Shown here one piece after another: positions 1-12,918 of a DNA stretch of 64,000 nt (within the stretch, counting starts at the first letter, position 1; every line of letters starts with the position of its first letter). The position numbers and the translations under genes are program-made. Source of the stretch: Utricularia gibba (lineage: Eukaryota > Streptophyta > Magnoliopsida > Lamiales > Lentibulariaceae); the NCBI GenBank assembly GCA_002189035.1, contig NEEC01000017.1, forward strand, positions 434,001 to 498,000, read 5' to 3'. The notes under the pieces were generated by a model. The model saw only the letters and a list, made by a program, of their open reading frames with translations, was not told the DNA's origin and did not search any database.

Positions 1-615
1 AGTACGGCCGCAGCAGTATTAACCGAATACTCGATGCAGATGAATGTGTTAATATACTTATATTGTAAAAATAAGTCGGTGGTCGAAGGGGAAAACACAT
101 GGTAATAAAAATGAGTAGTTATTGTTGGTGAAGTCTATATTGATAAATTCATATGAAAATTATTTATAAACCTAATTTTATACCTACGTACCAAATGTAT
201 ATTCATCTTAAATCCAAATAATCTAAGTCATCAACCAAACAAGAATTATATCCTTTAAACCCATTAAATCGAGTTATTTAAATCTAAATAAACTAAATCT
301 AGGTTTAGGCCAGCAACGAAACGCACCTTTAGAAGATTGATAGAGCTTGAAAAACTCATTTTCAGTACTCATGGGGCTTGTTCTGTAATTTGAAGTTGTA
401 CTTTAGATTATATAGAATATAATCAGTTTTAAAATTATATAAATAAGGTCAATTTTGCATGGTCTTTACTCCATGCAAGCAAATTATTGCAGTTCAACGG
501 GTGATACAGGTGGTGCCGACAACAGCCCAGAATAGTGACAGAAAATGGGAGAGAGGATTGTTGTCTGAGCGCCACGAAACTAGCGAAAACTATTTGCGAA
601 CAAAGCCAAGCAAGA
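1..615. other. AT-rich flank downstream of the MATE gene
   Basis: No gene seen. The first 430 bases are AT-rich with no coding pattern. The part next to 616 is probably the 3' untranslated region of the minus-strand MATE gene. Short open frames here overlap one another and match nothing I recognise. Confidence 0.5.
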
Positions 616-2964
616 TCAATCGAAGGTGATTTTCTCCATCTTGGCATTCCACTTGTCCACACGATCCCGAGCGTTGTCCACCTACACATACAAAGCATGC
701 AACCAACCAGTTTGTAATATCTTGATTAGTATGCCTTAGTGCACATAACATTCCTGGAGTACCTCCTTGAACCAGTTGGTCTTCGCGGTGATCCATATCA
801 GGATCAGGGTCTGCATCAGAGTCCCTCCCAGCATTCCCGTCCAGATTCCCTTCATAAGATTAAGTGAAATATTATGGCACTTTCCTACTAAACCCTAAAG
901 CTTGTCCCAATTACCCTTGCGCCGAGATTGAATCGGAATCCGAGGACTGCGCCCACCGGAATTCCAACAACGTAGTAGCAGCCGACGTTAACGTAGGCCA
1001 CCAACGCTTGCCATCCGCATCCCACGGCCATGCCTGTCCCATCATCCACCAACCCATCGGTAATGCGAATTCCGACGCGCACAAAATAAATATAAGCTCT
1101 AAGGTTTACCGGTTAAGACGGGTTGGATCCCGTTGAGCAAAATCGAGACGGCAAGGAGCGGTACGAGCTCCGCGGTGGCGTCGGAAACCGCCTTTCCTGC
1201 GGTGAAGGCATAGCTCATCTGATTCTGGAAGACGATGACGAGTACAGCAAACACGATCGACACGAGGAAAGAAGCTCCTGTGGCCACCACCACGCTGAAG
1301 GCGGCGGATTTGGGGTGACCGGCGCCCAGCTCGTTGCTTACCCTCACACTGAATAATAATGAATAAATCATATCAGTGTAGTAGATGATGTATGAATCTG
1401 AAACCGGAGAAGGATACTTACCTCACGGCGGCATTGAATCCAACGGACACAAAGAACACCCAGCCAAGAATCGTGGTGCTGAAATCCGAATCGCCAACCC
1501 TGTTAGCATCTCTTCGTCGCTATTCTATATGCCATATTTTTCATGCATTCAACAGTGCAGAGCATGATTTTGAACTTTTTTTTGACACCAAACAACCAAC
1601 CAAGCTCCCCTGCTCATCATTACCAAATAGTGTGTGTGTCCGATGTGCGTGTGACATGTTGAAAAAGATGACTCCCAGGAACAATGAACACATGCAACAT
1701 GATTTCAGAGAGTGTGTGCCAACTTCAGTAAATAACATAATGGCTGTCACGTTGGAGATAGACTGGTCACTCCACAGTCCACGTGCAGGCATTTAAGGGA
1801 ATTTGCTGGGTCAATAGTTTCAAAATGGGAATTGCATTAAAATATTTTAGCTAAGATTGCAGATGCCAACCAGAAAGAGTCTTAGCGAATAATTATAGCG
1901 TAGGACGAGGGGGGGAGGTTTAAGAGGGGGAAAAAGGAAGTTACCAGATGGCGAGGGCGTCGAGTTGGATCTCGGGATCGGGAAGTAAGCCGGCGATGAG
2001 AACGAGAATTTGATAGTACCAGACCTCGAGGCAGAGCATGACGGCGGATGCGGCTGAGAGCTTGAAAAAATCCCACAAACCAGAAAACGCCGATGAACTG
2101 AACCCCGCCCACGTCATCTTACACCTATCTGAGGTCAGAATGTAAACGAACTGGGCAACGACAATTATCCACCACGAAAAGCTGAGCACCAGCGCCGCGC
2201 CGAGGAGGTGCCACTGGAACACATACAGCGCTAGCCATGTCAGCAGAATATGCAGCGCCAGGGCAGAGGCTGAGATGTACGCGCTGGGGTTGACGATGCT
2301 CTGCGCCTGGAGAAACTTCTGTATCGGGAAATTCGCTGCGTACGCAAAGATCTGGGGGATGAGTCCGTAAACGAAGATTGCGGACGCTGAAGCCACGCGC
2401 TGGGATTGTCCGAGAAGAACAAGTATCTGCTTTGAAAGCGCGTAGACTATCACGAGCGGTATCCCCGTGGCCATCAGCAGAATCGTGGATCTTTGCACAT
2501 AGATTCCGAGCATCTCGTACCGGTGGGCGCCGTACGCTTGCCCGCATAACGTCTCCACCGCACTCCCCATACCCAGCTGGAACAAAAGAAGAAAAGAAAC
2601 TTGTGAGCAGGCCCTGGTTTCAGATCTCGCTTCAACTGGATATATTTCATCCTACCATGAGTCCGTAGGTGAGAAGCTGGATGCCGTTGTTGGCGAGGGA
2701 AGAGGCAGCGAGCTCCAGGTTTCCCAGATGGCCGCAGAAAATTTGAGTGGACATAGAAATAACGTTGTTGAGGAGGTACGCTATGATGGCAGGGCCGGCG
2801 AGTTTGTAGAGAAGCCTCATCTCTATTCTGGAAGCTTTGAGATACCGAGACCATCGTGGCGAAGCTTCCTCAGACAGTGCTTCCTCCAGCTCAGAGCTGA
2901 TCTCCTCCGTCTCCTCCGGCGCGAGAAGGGGAACCTTCTCCGTCCCTTTCTCCGACAAGTCCAT
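616..2964 (-). CDS. MATE efflux transporter (DETOXIFICATION family, DTX40-like)
   Basis: Seven exons on the minus strand: 2656-2964, 1945-2576, 1422-1478, 1110-1348, 915-1033, 763-849 and 616-681. All have GT-AG borders and together they give an uninterrupted 502-aa protein, the usual length for plant MATE carriers. Twelve membrane spans are expected. Family-typical stretches are visible: an acidic N-terminus, [16 protein letters not shown] in the first half, [20 protein letters not shown] in the middle and [19 protein letters not shown] in the second half. The family exports organic cations, flavonoids or other metabolites by H+ or Na+ antiport across vacuolar or plasma membranes. The overall match is closest to Arabidopsis DTX40 as I remember it. 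The substrate cannot be read from sequence. The start is the first ATG and gives the acidic N-terminus typical of the family. Confidence 0.93.
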
Positions 2965-5078
2965 TTTTTTTAGCCTTTCCTACCCTCCAATGAATTCTCG
3001 TCTCCACGCAGGCCTACATATCATATCAAGATGTATTTAATATCGAAAATTTGTCGCACTAATAATATTTTTTTATCTTTTTTTTAAAAAAAGAATTTCG
3101 AAGCAGTAGTAGTTGAGCCCACGTGCTTAAACAAAAGCAACAAATATGATTAAATTGAAAAAATTACACGAATTGTTTTTTTAATAAAAGGAGTAAATGT
3201 AGCGCTCAAACACGCAGAATTAATTTAGGGGAGTTGCCTAGAAGGTTGCCCTAATAAATGTCATGTGCATGGCACGTGAGGATGTTGCTTAAATTATGAG
3301 TTATCCACACCAATTTTTATTTATTTATTTATTTTTTTCCGGCAGCGATTACACACACTTGCCGACCTAAGCGAACCGACGCCGGCAGGCAGCAAGTAGT
3401 TGGCCTCGTGTTTCCACAATAATTAAAAGGTTTCCCCAAAAAACCATCATTTCCGAAAACATTTATTTATTAATGAGATTCACTTCAATTTAAATTCATA
3501 ATATTGCATTCAATTCATTATTAAAGTTTCATCGCAAATTCATGAGTAAGTGAGATAATGAGTTTAACAGTTTTTTAAGCCTTACTGTGCATGAATGGAA
3601 AGGAGGAGACACTGTTAAGGTTCACACATGATGATGCTTCTAAAATGGTTGTGTGGGGAAATGATTCTTAAAATTGGCTAAAAGTTGATCGGCTACCGAA
3701 GAAAATTTGTGTGATATATTAATATTATATGGTGAACAGGACAAAGAAAAATTGTGGGAGTTGGATGTCAAAGGTGATGATGGGGACTGTAAGAGTACCA
3801 ACGATGGATGGCCTTCTTTCAATTATTTATTTATTTAAATATTTGCAATTTAATGATTAAAAAAACATTGCAATAATATGTGTGGACTGAATTGCTGTTA
3901 ATTACTCGGCCGGCTTGGTGGGGTTTCAAATTACTTGAAAGGTACCTGTCGCCGTTCAACTCATTTATTTATTTTTATTTTTTATTCATTTTATGAATAT
4001 ATATTTATAAATAACATTGTAATATCATGCATCATGTAAATATTATTAAAATATATGAAATATAAATTCAAAACTTTTGAAAAAATTAATATAAAAATAT
4101 TTCCATTTTATGAGTGGTATTTTTCACAATAAAATTATTTTGAAAACATAAAAGCTACATTTTCATATTTCAGTTTTTACAAATAAAATGAAGAATATCA
4201 TTTTAAAATAAATATTTTTCATCAATTTTCAATAATTACTAAATTTGGTTTTTTTTGCAAAGATCTACTCAACATTTTGAAAAAAAAGAGCATTTATAAA
4301 AAATATCATTATCTTTTACTTCAATAATTCTTTTTTTGTATTAAATTAATTTATGTTTGAAGTTTGTTTTTGGAAATATTTACTGTAGAATTAATTAAAA
4401 AATCATGTTTTATAACTATAAATTCAAAATTCATCATCTCGTTTACACTTATCTAAATCCGCCCCTTCAAAATCAAACCCTCTGAATATGTCTTTGGGAT
4501 AAATTTGAGAAATTTGATTTTAAGATAATTTCACAACTCTCAAAAATTCAAATTCTATAATGATACAAACTATTTCTATAATATCAATTTCAACATATTT
4601 TCCTTTGTCCCCTCATGTTTTTCATCCTTCATAATGTTCTCCCTTCACATAAACTATAATTTATATTATTTAAATATATATGCATTAAATTCTTAATTTA
4701 ATTGAACAATATTATAAAATATCAATATTTATTTAAGGAATAGTAATTATTGTAATTGTTTATAAAAAAAGTAATATAATAAATTCAAATATCAGAATTA
4801 ATTTTTGAAACATTATTAAAGACATGGAATTTTAATAGAATAATGATTCTTAATATTAAAAATGAATTTTATTATATTTTTTAAAAAATAGAACAATTTT
4901 ATTAAATGTGGATGGAATGGAATAGGCCGGCCCAAGTACATTTTGGGCTTAGATTATGTACTTAAAAATTCCAAAGGTCCAAAAGTGCAAATGCGGTGGC
5001 CCAGCCCAACACGAATTGTCAAAATGTGCTCTTCCTTTCAGCTCCTTATCCTATCCTATCGCGAACTCCGGTGAAGCA
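2965..5078. other. AT-rich intergenic region between MATE and bL12c genes
   Basis: About 2.1 kb between two divergent genes. From about 3,450 to 4,900 it is very AT-rich with long A and T runs. No coding signal or complete mobile element with clear ends was recognised. The last 150 bases hold the bL12c promoter elements listed separately. Confidence 0.5.
4929..5009 (+). promoter_or_regulatory. Site II-type (TGGGCC/T) elements upstream of bL12c
   Basis: GGCCCAA at 4929-4935, TTGGGCTT at 4943-4950 and TGGCCCAGCCCAA at 4997-5009 lie 70-150 bases before the start codon. Site II motifs (TGGGCC/T in either orientation) are well known in plant promoters of ribosomal proteins and organelle-targeted housekeeping genes. 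The motifs are seen directly; the regulatory role is inferred. Confidence 0.55.
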
Positions 5079-5645
5079 ATGGCTTCAGCCATCTCCTCCT
5101 TCGGCCTCCGATGCACATGCCTTCCTCCGCCATCCACGGCTACTCAGTCCACCGCGGCCTTCCCCATCCGCGCAATTGAATTCCCCTTCACAGCAACCGT
5201 AACCCGCCACGCCCGCCGCTCGACTTACCTCCGTCCCCTCGCGGCCGTTGAGGCGCCAGAGAAGGTCGTTGAGCTCGGAGACCAGATCTCGAACCTGACC
5301 CTAGCGGAAGCCCAGAAACTCGTCGAGTATCTCCAGGATAAGCTAGGCGTCTCCGCGGCGGCATTCGCTCCTGTGGCCGGTGTAGCCGCGGCTCCCTCCC
5401 AGGCGGAGGCCGCTCCGGTTGTGGAGGAGAAGACGGAGTTCGATGTGGTGATCGAAGAAGTGCCGAGCAATGCCAGAATCGCGACCATTAAAGTGGTAAG
5501 GGCGTTGACGAACTTGGCGCTGAAGGAAGCCAAGGATCTCATTGAAGGGTTGCCGAAGAAATTCAAGGAGGCTGTCTCCAAGGAGGAAGCTGAGGAGGCG
5601 AAGAAGCAACTGGAAGAAGCCGGCGCCAAGATTGCCATTGTTTGA
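5079..5645 (+). CDS. RPL12: Plastid 50S ribosomal protein bL12c precursor
   Basis: A single exon of 188 aa. Roughly residues 1-55 form a Ser/Ala/Pro-rich chloroplast transit peptide. Next come the L12 N-terminal dimerisation helices (VELGDQISNLTLAEAQKLVE), an Ala/Pro hinge and the C-terminal factor-binding domain (TEFDVVIEEV, then VVRALTNLALKEAKDLIE, ending GAKIAIV). bL12 forms the flexible ribosomal stalk that recruits and activates translation factors such as EF-Tu and EF-G, here in the plastid. The ATG at 5079 is chosen because it opens directly into the transit peptide (MASAISSFG). An earlier in-frame ATG at 4956 would add an unlikely leader. Site II promoter elements just upstream fit a ribosomal protein gene. 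Confidence 0.96.
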   Translation: MASAISSFGLRCTCLPPPSTATQSTAAFPIRAIEFPFTATVTRHARRSTYLRPLAAVEAPEKVVELGDQISNLTLAEAQKLVEYLQDKLGVSAAAFAPVAGVAAAPSQAEAAPVVEEKTEFDVVIEEVPSNARIATIKVVRALTNLALKEAKDLIEGLPKKFKEAVSKEEAEEAKKQLEEAGAKIAIV

Positions 5646-6134
5646 GCAGAATGCTTTGTTAGCTTGGTTTTGATTATGTTCTTGGAGTTCGATTTCACGT
5701 AGTGATACCAGGGACCTGACATCACCCCCATAACTGATATCATTTTGATCTGGGTGGAGTCTCGTTTTAATTATCGGCAATCTTCTTTGAGAATGTGTTC
5801 GATTCAGTTCTTGTTAATAAGCAAAAGATGGGGATCATTCAATTCAAGAATGGAGAAAAATCGAGTTTGCTTTCCGGCAGCCACGTGTAATGCGAACAGT
5901 GGCTTTCTATCGCCAGCGCCACTCTTTTTGTTATATATTAAGCTCACGCTTGTACCATCATCGCTGCCTTTCACACCTTCCGAGCCACGAACGCTTCAAG
6001 AAGGAATCTCGGAGGCAACGGTGCGCCATGTGTGATGTATTTATATGAAAGGCGGCATTTTTACGATAATGAGCTGTAATCGATCCGGTTGGAGGGTTTT
6101 GCTCTGATATCTGGATCCAGGATTGGTTCTTGAG
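5646..6134. other. bL12c 3' region and LSF1 leader
   Basis: A 0.49-kb spacer between two genes on the same strand. It should hold the bL12c 3' untranslated region followed by the LSF1 promoter and leader. A TATATTAA-like stretch occurs near 5,934. No other gene seen. Confidence 0.45.
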
Positions 6135-8956
6135 ATGTGTTCTCTGCATTTTCCGAATTGGGTTTGCTCCGAGCGTCCAATTTTCACCTCGGAGCGGGGG
6201 AGGAGCAGCAATGAGGGGATTCGTTCGTCGTTCTGGGTGTACATTTGGATTTTCGCGAAGGAGGAGGGAGGCGGCGGAGGGACGGTGCGAGGATTAACGT
6301 TGTCGCTATGTCATCAAATGAATTTAACATGAATTTGAATGAGTATATGGTGACGCTGGATAAACCACTCGGTATTCGTTTCGCGCTGTCTGTTGATGGA
6401 AGAGTGTCTGTACATGCGCTACAAAAAGGGGTACTGACTCTTCCTTAAATTCTTCTTCTTGTACCTTTTATCCTTGTTTGAAGTGTGCTGCTGCTTTTAG
6501 ATACGAGATCACGTAGAAGATAAGGAACATGCTCTGTTGCATTGAAGTGTAAAAGATTCTATGATATTCTCATAATCGACCTGTCTCAAGATCGTTTCAA
6601 TGAGAATTGAAGCTTAATTAATGTGAACGCAGGGCAATGCTGAGAAGTCGAGAATAGTTATGGTGGGTGACACATTGAAGAAAGCAAGCGAAACATCTGG
6701 TGGTAGGCTCATTGAGATCAAGGACTTCAATGATACCAAGTATGGATGAATTTTTATTTCAGTTATTGCTTCCATTCATAATTCAAGTGGAGTGAGTAGA
6801 TGAAGCTATTGTGTTCACTTCTTCTTTGCGTTTCACTTCAGGAATCTTACAAAAGAGAAATCTGGTTCTTTTAGCCTTGTACTTGAGAGGCCATACGCTC
6901 CATTTCCTGTCCATCTTGTGAATGACGCTGAATTTCGGTTCAACCGAGGCCGTGTTCCTGTGGCAACATGGAACAGTAACATACTGGCGTCATGTCAGCA
7001 AGAATCCAATGAGAGAAGCGGTGGCTCGGGTTTTGCAGTGTTTTGCCCGAAGTTCTTGAATTCTCAAGGGTGGAGAAATTTAGATGGCCACGAGAAGAAT
7101 GTCCCAACAAAGGTTCCAATTAGTCCCTTCATAGCAACTTTCACTGAGGAAATGCTTGAAGATGCTGAATGGGGGTATGGTAGTTTTCCACTAGATGAGT
7201 ATGCAAAGGCATGGGATCGTTCAAAGGAGGATCTTTACTACAATCATTCGCTTGGTATGCGCTACAACAAGGTGTGCCTTTTCAGATGGCTCGCATACTG
7301 AACTTTGTTTTCTCAATTTGCATACTCAACTCTTTGCTCATGTCTTTCATAAGCCCATATGTTCAGGTCTTGTAAATCTAAAACTGCGTTATTACTAAAT
7401 GATACTTCTCCATGATAGATTACGGAACAAATTTATGTGGGATCATGCATTCAAAGTGAAGAGGATGTAAAGAAATTGTCTACTGCGGTATGACATTCTG
7501 TGCTTTCAGTTGTCTTAACTTTTTGTTTGCTGCGCCTTCTAAGAACTAAAAAAAGAAAGAAAGATTCTTTCTCTGTGGTTCTCTTTTGTGTTCCTGATCC
7601 ATTTCCTGGTTGCTCTCATTTGATTATTTCAGTGACTTTGCCTCAGGGAATTACTGCTGTGCTCAATTTTCAGAGTGCAACTGAAGCTTCAAACTGGGGA
7701 ATTGATTTGAATTCCATCAATGAGTCATGCCAAAAGTGTAACGTTCTAATGATTAACTGCCCAATAAGGTGACCTTTTGGTGCTCCATAAAACAATCACG
7801 CAACTTGTTCTTCTCAACTTCCTGCTTTCGAACTTGATGCAACCCCTCTGGGCTCATATATTTGAGTTTCACTACCTTTTCTCCATACAGGGATGCAGAT
7901 TCTTTTGACTTGAGAAAGAAACTACCCTTCTGTGTTGGTCTTCTCCTCCGTTTACTTCGGAAAAATCATCGTGTTTATGTCACTTGCACCACCGGATTTG
8001 ATCGTTCACCTTCTTGTGTTATTGCTTACCTCCACTGGATGACAGATACCTCACTCCATGCAGCTTATAGTTTTGTCACTGGGTTGCACACTTGCAAGCC
8101 TTACAGGTTTTTTTCTTCTATTCCTGATGCTCCCCCTCCTGTTCCCACCCTTATCCTTCATATTTTTCCATATTCAGAGCTGCTATCGCATGGGGAACAT
8201 GGGATTTAATTGCAATGGTTGAGAATGGTACACATGAGGAGCCTACCCATGCAGTTGTCTTCGTGTGGAATGGCTTCGAGGTAATGCTTCTGCTGCATCA
8301 AAGTGATTGAGCTTCTTTGAAATCATGTTTCTGAACTTCAGGGTGAGGATGTGTGTCTTGTTGGAGACTTTACTGCTAATTGGAAAGAGCCCATCAAGGC
8401 TATACATAAGGGAGGAGCAAGATACGAAGCTGAGGTTCGACTTTCACATGGGAAGTAAGTCAACTTACTCAGGCTTGCTGGTTTTGTCACTCAAATTTCA
8501 CTGCATGATGGCAACAGTAACTCTGTAGGCTAACATACTGAGCCTTTTCTGGGCTTTCCATTTTGGTTTGAGATCCTTGGTTTTACAATACTGTATCCAT
8601 TACTTTTTCACAGATACTACTACAAGTATATTATCAATGGGAACTGGAGGCATTCAACCAGTTCACCAAGTGAAAGAGATGCGAGTGGGAATATTAACAA
8701 TGTAATAGTCGTCGGTGATGTGGCCAGTGTGAGACCTGTGTCTGCTGAACCAGTGATGAAGGTACTGTTTATTCTTATCATCTACTTAAGCTTTTCAAGG
8801 TGGCCCAATCTCACATGTTCTGCATTTTTTCAGGATGCAAACATTGTGAAGGTTATTGAACGACCGCTGACAGAAAATGAGCGGTTCATGTTGGCCAAAG
8901 CAGCTCGATGCATTGCGTTCTCGATTTGCCCCGTGAAGCTCCACCCCAAGTATTAG
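6135..8956 (+). CDS. LSF1: LIKE SEX4 1 (PDZ + dual-specificity phosphatase fold + CBM48), plastid; N-terminus frame-broken
   Basis: The secure part runs from the Met at 6308, with exons 6308-6430, 6633-6739, 6842-7271, 7419-7487, 7647-7768, 7891-8106, 8178-8280, 8342-8454, 8614-8761 and 8834-8956 (517 aa). In order: a PDZ-like region (MNLNEYMVTLDKPLGIRFAL), a dual-specificity phosphatase domain with the loop VTCTTGFDRS (Cys316, Arg322 from that Met) and a C-terminal CBM48 starch-binding module (VFVWNGFEGEDVCLVGDFT, KYYYKYIINGNW). LSF1 binds starch in chloroplasts and promotes night-time starch breakdown; in Arabidopsis it is thought to act as a scaffold for beta-amylases rather than as a phosphatase. 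The plastid transit peptide probably begins at the ATG at 6135 (MCSLHFPNW), but that frame runs off in the G-rich stretch at 6261-6280. One added G near 6266-6268 would join it to RRRRDGARINVVAMSS. Treat residues before 6308 as uncertain. Confidence 0.93.
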
Positions 8957-10181
8957 GAACCCGACTGGGACTGAGCACAAACAAGAGAACCAGTTAGGGT
9001 GCAGGAGCTCCATCTTTGCCTCGAGCGCGACTCTCGGATCAACTGGTTAGCCTGAGAGTAAGATGATGGCTGCTTGGTTTAGGGTTTTAGGGTTTTAGCA
9101 GGTGGATAAAAGTGAATGTTTCCTCTGTTCTGGTCGTGATCGATGGAAGATGAAATTGGAAATTGTGTTCATTTGTGCAAGTGGGGGAGCTGGATTTGAA
9201 ATCCCCACCAAATCATCGTGAAATAAAAACTGCTGGTCCCAAGGGAATCAATCCGCGCATGAAGCTAAGCTAGAGTTTGGTGTGGTTGGTGGATGACAGC
9301 GATGGGTTTGGGGCGGCGTTTCACAGAAAAGACGGAATTTTGAAGCGAGAAGGTTGAACTTTGCAAAGCGTCATGTCCAGTTTCAGTCCACACGAAAAGT
9401 GGTGGCTTTGGGAGCCGCGCCACTTGCATCACAAAATATTTCAATGGTGGCTGCTTTTCCAGCTCCACGCCAAACGATATTCAACTATATTCAGGGAGAT
9501 TTGGCTCGCGGACGACAGCAAAAGGCACCACCAAAGAAGGTTCCTTCGTTTGGTGGGACGCCATGGAACCAAAGGTGAACTTGGCTTCATCAATCTTCTC
9601 CACTCCTCATCAGCTATGGCGGCTTGCACACGTGGCTCGCCGGACCCACTTCGCCTTTTTGGGCTTTTTGTTTCCTGTGGCTGCTGTTAGCCATTTCCAT
9701 TTCCCGCTGTGTGCAGCTACGCGTAACGAGTAATTCCCTGATCGCTTGTCTCGGTTTTATCAACGCAGAAGGCAAGCGGGATCACAGCCTGCGTCATTCG
9801 TCTCTGTATCCTTTCTCGATTGTAGGGGAGAACAAGGTCGCCGGGAGTGATTGTGTTTCATGTATGTTGAAGCTTGCGCTTTTTCTTTCCTTTCAGGGAT
9901 TCTGCGCTTGATTTGCTTTTTATTTCTTTATGTCGATTCTAGTTCAAGTTTTTGATAGAGGTTGGAGGTTATGATGTTCTACTAGTTGCGATGAGATGCT
10001 GGTGTGTCTGTTCAAGGTTTTATTGTTGCAGATGAATGAATAGTTGCTTTAAGGATGCAAACTAGCTTCTGTATTGCATGATAGTCACTGGAACTGCTAT
10101 TTTTAACTGCTTGATTATTAGAATAGAGGTTCATGATGTTTTTCCTTCTAACTGTCTATTCTATTCACCAGAGTGCTCTAC
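8957..10181. other. Spacer between LSF1 and aspartate oxidase
   Basis: About 1.2 kb. It holds the LSF1 3' end and the upstream region of the next gene. Several short open frames near 9,260-9,700 overlap on both strands and match no family I know, so I do not call a gene. A 5' leader exon and intron for the downstream gene may lie around 9,600-10,170, but splice evidence is weak. Confidence 0.4.
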
Positions 10182-12726
10182 ATGGCAACAAGAGCAGCAG
10201 CACTGAGCAGCCAGGCGCATTTCAGGGACACCTTTAATCTTGGGCATGGATTCAGACATGGGTGCAGTCATAACCGTCAGCAGTGCTCGGCACATGATTA
10301 TAGGTCTCTCAAGGTAGCTCAACCAAAATGGATGAGAAGAGAGAACGTTGGGTATGAACCACACACTTGACGAGTCTCATGATCTTATAGATCAGCTTAA
10401 ATGATGAAGCCTCTGGTATATCCTGATCAGCTTTTGTTTATTTGCAATGCATTGCTCAGGTTCCATGGATCTAAAACCCTTAAGATTAGCAGGAGCTGTT
10501 CTTATAGTCAAACAAAGGATGGTATCCAAGGAAGGTTGTCTATAAAGTCATTATTGGGGGATAGCTGCAATAAGTTCTTTGATTTTGTTGTGATCGGAAG
10601 TGGAGTTGCTGGCCTTCGTTATGCTTTGGAGGTAGCAAAGTATGGAACAGTTGGTATAATAACAAAAGCTGAACCCCATGAGAGCAACACCAACTATGCA
10701 CAGGGTGGAGTAAGTGCAGTCTTGTGTCCATCTGATTCAGTCGAGAGTCACATGCAGGATACTATCGTTGCTGGAGCATATCTATGCGACGAGGAGACTG
10801 TTAGAGTATGTCAAAATAGTATACACTGGCTCATGTATTATCAAGGGTATCTCAGAATACAGTCATTATTTGAGATGTCACATGCTATCAGGTAGTGTGC
10901 ACTGAAGGGCCTGAGAGAATCAGAGAACTGATTGCCATGGGAGCTTCATTCGATTATGGGGAGGATGGGAATTTGCACCTGGCGAGGGAAGGTGGGCACT
11001 CTCATCGCAGAATTGTGCATGCTGCTGATATGACAGGCCGGGAAGTCGAGAGAGCATTGTTAGCAGCTGTCCAGAAGGATCACAATATTTCTGTCTTCCA
11101 GCACCATATTGCCATAGATTTGCTGACATCCCAGGTTGACATTGATGATCTTAGGATGCACTTTTCTTTCTTGGTTATTTTGCCTGGTAGTTCATATCAT
11201 AGCTAACAGTCTTTGTTACAGAGTGGTTCTGATACTGTTTGCCTTGGCGTGGATGCGATGAATACAGAAACACAAGAGGTGATGAAATTTTAAGGATATT
11301 CCTTTCATCATGCTTGAGCTGAATGTTGTTCTAACTGTGCTTCTGCATTTAGGTGGTGAGATTCATCTCAAAGGTAACCTTACTTGCATCAGGAGGAGCT
11401 GGGCATATCTATCCAAGTACAACAAATCCTCCGGTAATGCTCGGGTTTATACTGAATGCACATCTTTAGTAGAATCAAACCTTCAAACTTTCTACCTCAT
11501 TTTCTAAGCCTTTACTGCCACACCTCTATGTCAGGTTGCAACAGGAGATGGAATCGCAATGGCCCATCGAGCCGAAGCCGTGATCTCTAATATGGAGTAA
11601 GCTGATTTGATGGCGAATTCTCCTATCTGCTACCTTACTGAAACTGATTTGCTTCCTGTGAATTCTGGTATTGATGTAACATGCACTCTCTGCTAGGTTT
11701 GTGCAGTTTCACCCTACTGCGTTGGCTGATGAAGGACTTCCAAGGAAACCAGCAAAAGCTCGAGAAAACGCCTTTCTGATAACTGAAGCTGTCCGGGGAG
11801 ATGGAGGCATCCTCTACAACCTGGGGATGGAAAGGTTCATGCCATTGTATGATGAGAGGGCTGAGCTTGCTCCTAGAGATATAGTAGCCCGGAGCATAGA
11901 TGATCAGCTCAAGAAGCGCCACGAGAAGTATGTTCTTCTTGACATAAGTCATCAGCCAAGAGAACGAGTTCTCTCCCATTTCCCAAACATTGCTTCTGAA
12001 TGTCTCAAGCACGGCCTAGACATCACCCGCCAGCCGATACCGGTAGTTCCAGCAGCTCATTACATGTGTGGTGGGGTTCGAGCAGGGCTGCAGGGGGAGA
12101 CAAATATAAGAGGTCTCTTTGTAGCCGGGGAAGTTGCATGTACAGGTTTGCATGGAGCAAATAGGCTTGCTAGCAACTCATTACTCGAAGCTCTTGTATT
12201 TGCAAGGCGTGCCGTGCAGCCGTCTATAGAGCATATGCTCTGTTCACGGATCAATACAGAGGATTCAAACCAGTGGGCACGCCCCACGATGCCCAAATCA
12301 ATAGGAAATCAAGCACTGAGCAGGGTTGTCCAAAGGACAAGGGAAATCAGGAGAGAGCTGCAGTCAGTCATGTGGGAGTATGTGGGAATCGTTCGATCGA
12401 CACTGAGGCTGCAGACAGCTGAGCAGAGAATTCAAGAGCTTGAATCTGAATGGGAAACATACTTATTTGAGATGGGGTGGAAGCCGACAATGGTGGGATT
12501 AGAGACCTGTGAAATGAGAAACCTGTTTTGCTGTGCCAAACTGGTAGTCAGCAGTGCTCTTTCAAGGCAAGAAAGCCGTGGCCTTCATTACACTATTGAT
12601 TTCCCTCATGTTCAGGAGAGCATGAGATTGCCTACGGTTATTTTCCCCTGTTCACCAGTCAATAGCACCTGGAGTTCAAGGCAACTATACAAACAGCAGA
12701 CCGCAGGTTCATCAAAGTACACATAA
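10182..12726 (+). CDS. AO: L-aspartate oxidase, chloroplast precursor
   Basis: Exons 10182-10351, 10460-10805, 10892-11134, 11222-11278, 11353-11433, 11535-11596 and 11697-12726 give 662 aa with no frame break. A transit peptide of about 75-90 residues precedes the FAD-binding motif [10 protein letters not shown] (GSGVAG at 103-108). Further marks are [37 protein letters not shown] and [10 protein letters not shown], followed by the C-terminal helical domain ([14 protein letters not shown]). The enzyme oxidises L-aspartate to iminoaspartate, the first step of plastid NAD synthesis; quinolinate synthase uses the product. The length and organisation fit the plant enzyme. The 3' end faces the KLCR gene, with only 192 bases between stop codons, so the transcripts may overlap. 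Confidence 0.96.
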
Positions 12727-12918
12727 CAGAAGCTTAGATTTTGCATTGGGTCACTTCAGTTTTTCCCAAAATTATTGTCTTAATATCTCAACCATTGGAT
12801 TATGCTCTACAAGTGGTTTTAGGTGCAACAGAACCCTATTCATTGTTATAAATTTTATGCCAATGTTACATATAAATTTCACTATGTGATAGAAAGCCAT
12901 GAACAGTTGAAAGGAAAA

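Noticed and set aside
2125-2547. Extra minus-strand frame inside the MATE gene
   Set aside because: Out of frame with the clear MATE exon 2 at the same place; Arg-rich composition is typical of a shadow frame.
5225-5780. Two overlapping antisense open frames over bL12c
   Set aside because: They mirror the Ala/Glu-rich coding strand of bL12c and show no protein family pattern.
9265-9690. Cluster of short open frames between LSF1 and aspartate oxidase
   Set aside because: Overlapping on both strands, no recognisable domain, no consistent splice sites; more likely promoter or leader sequence.
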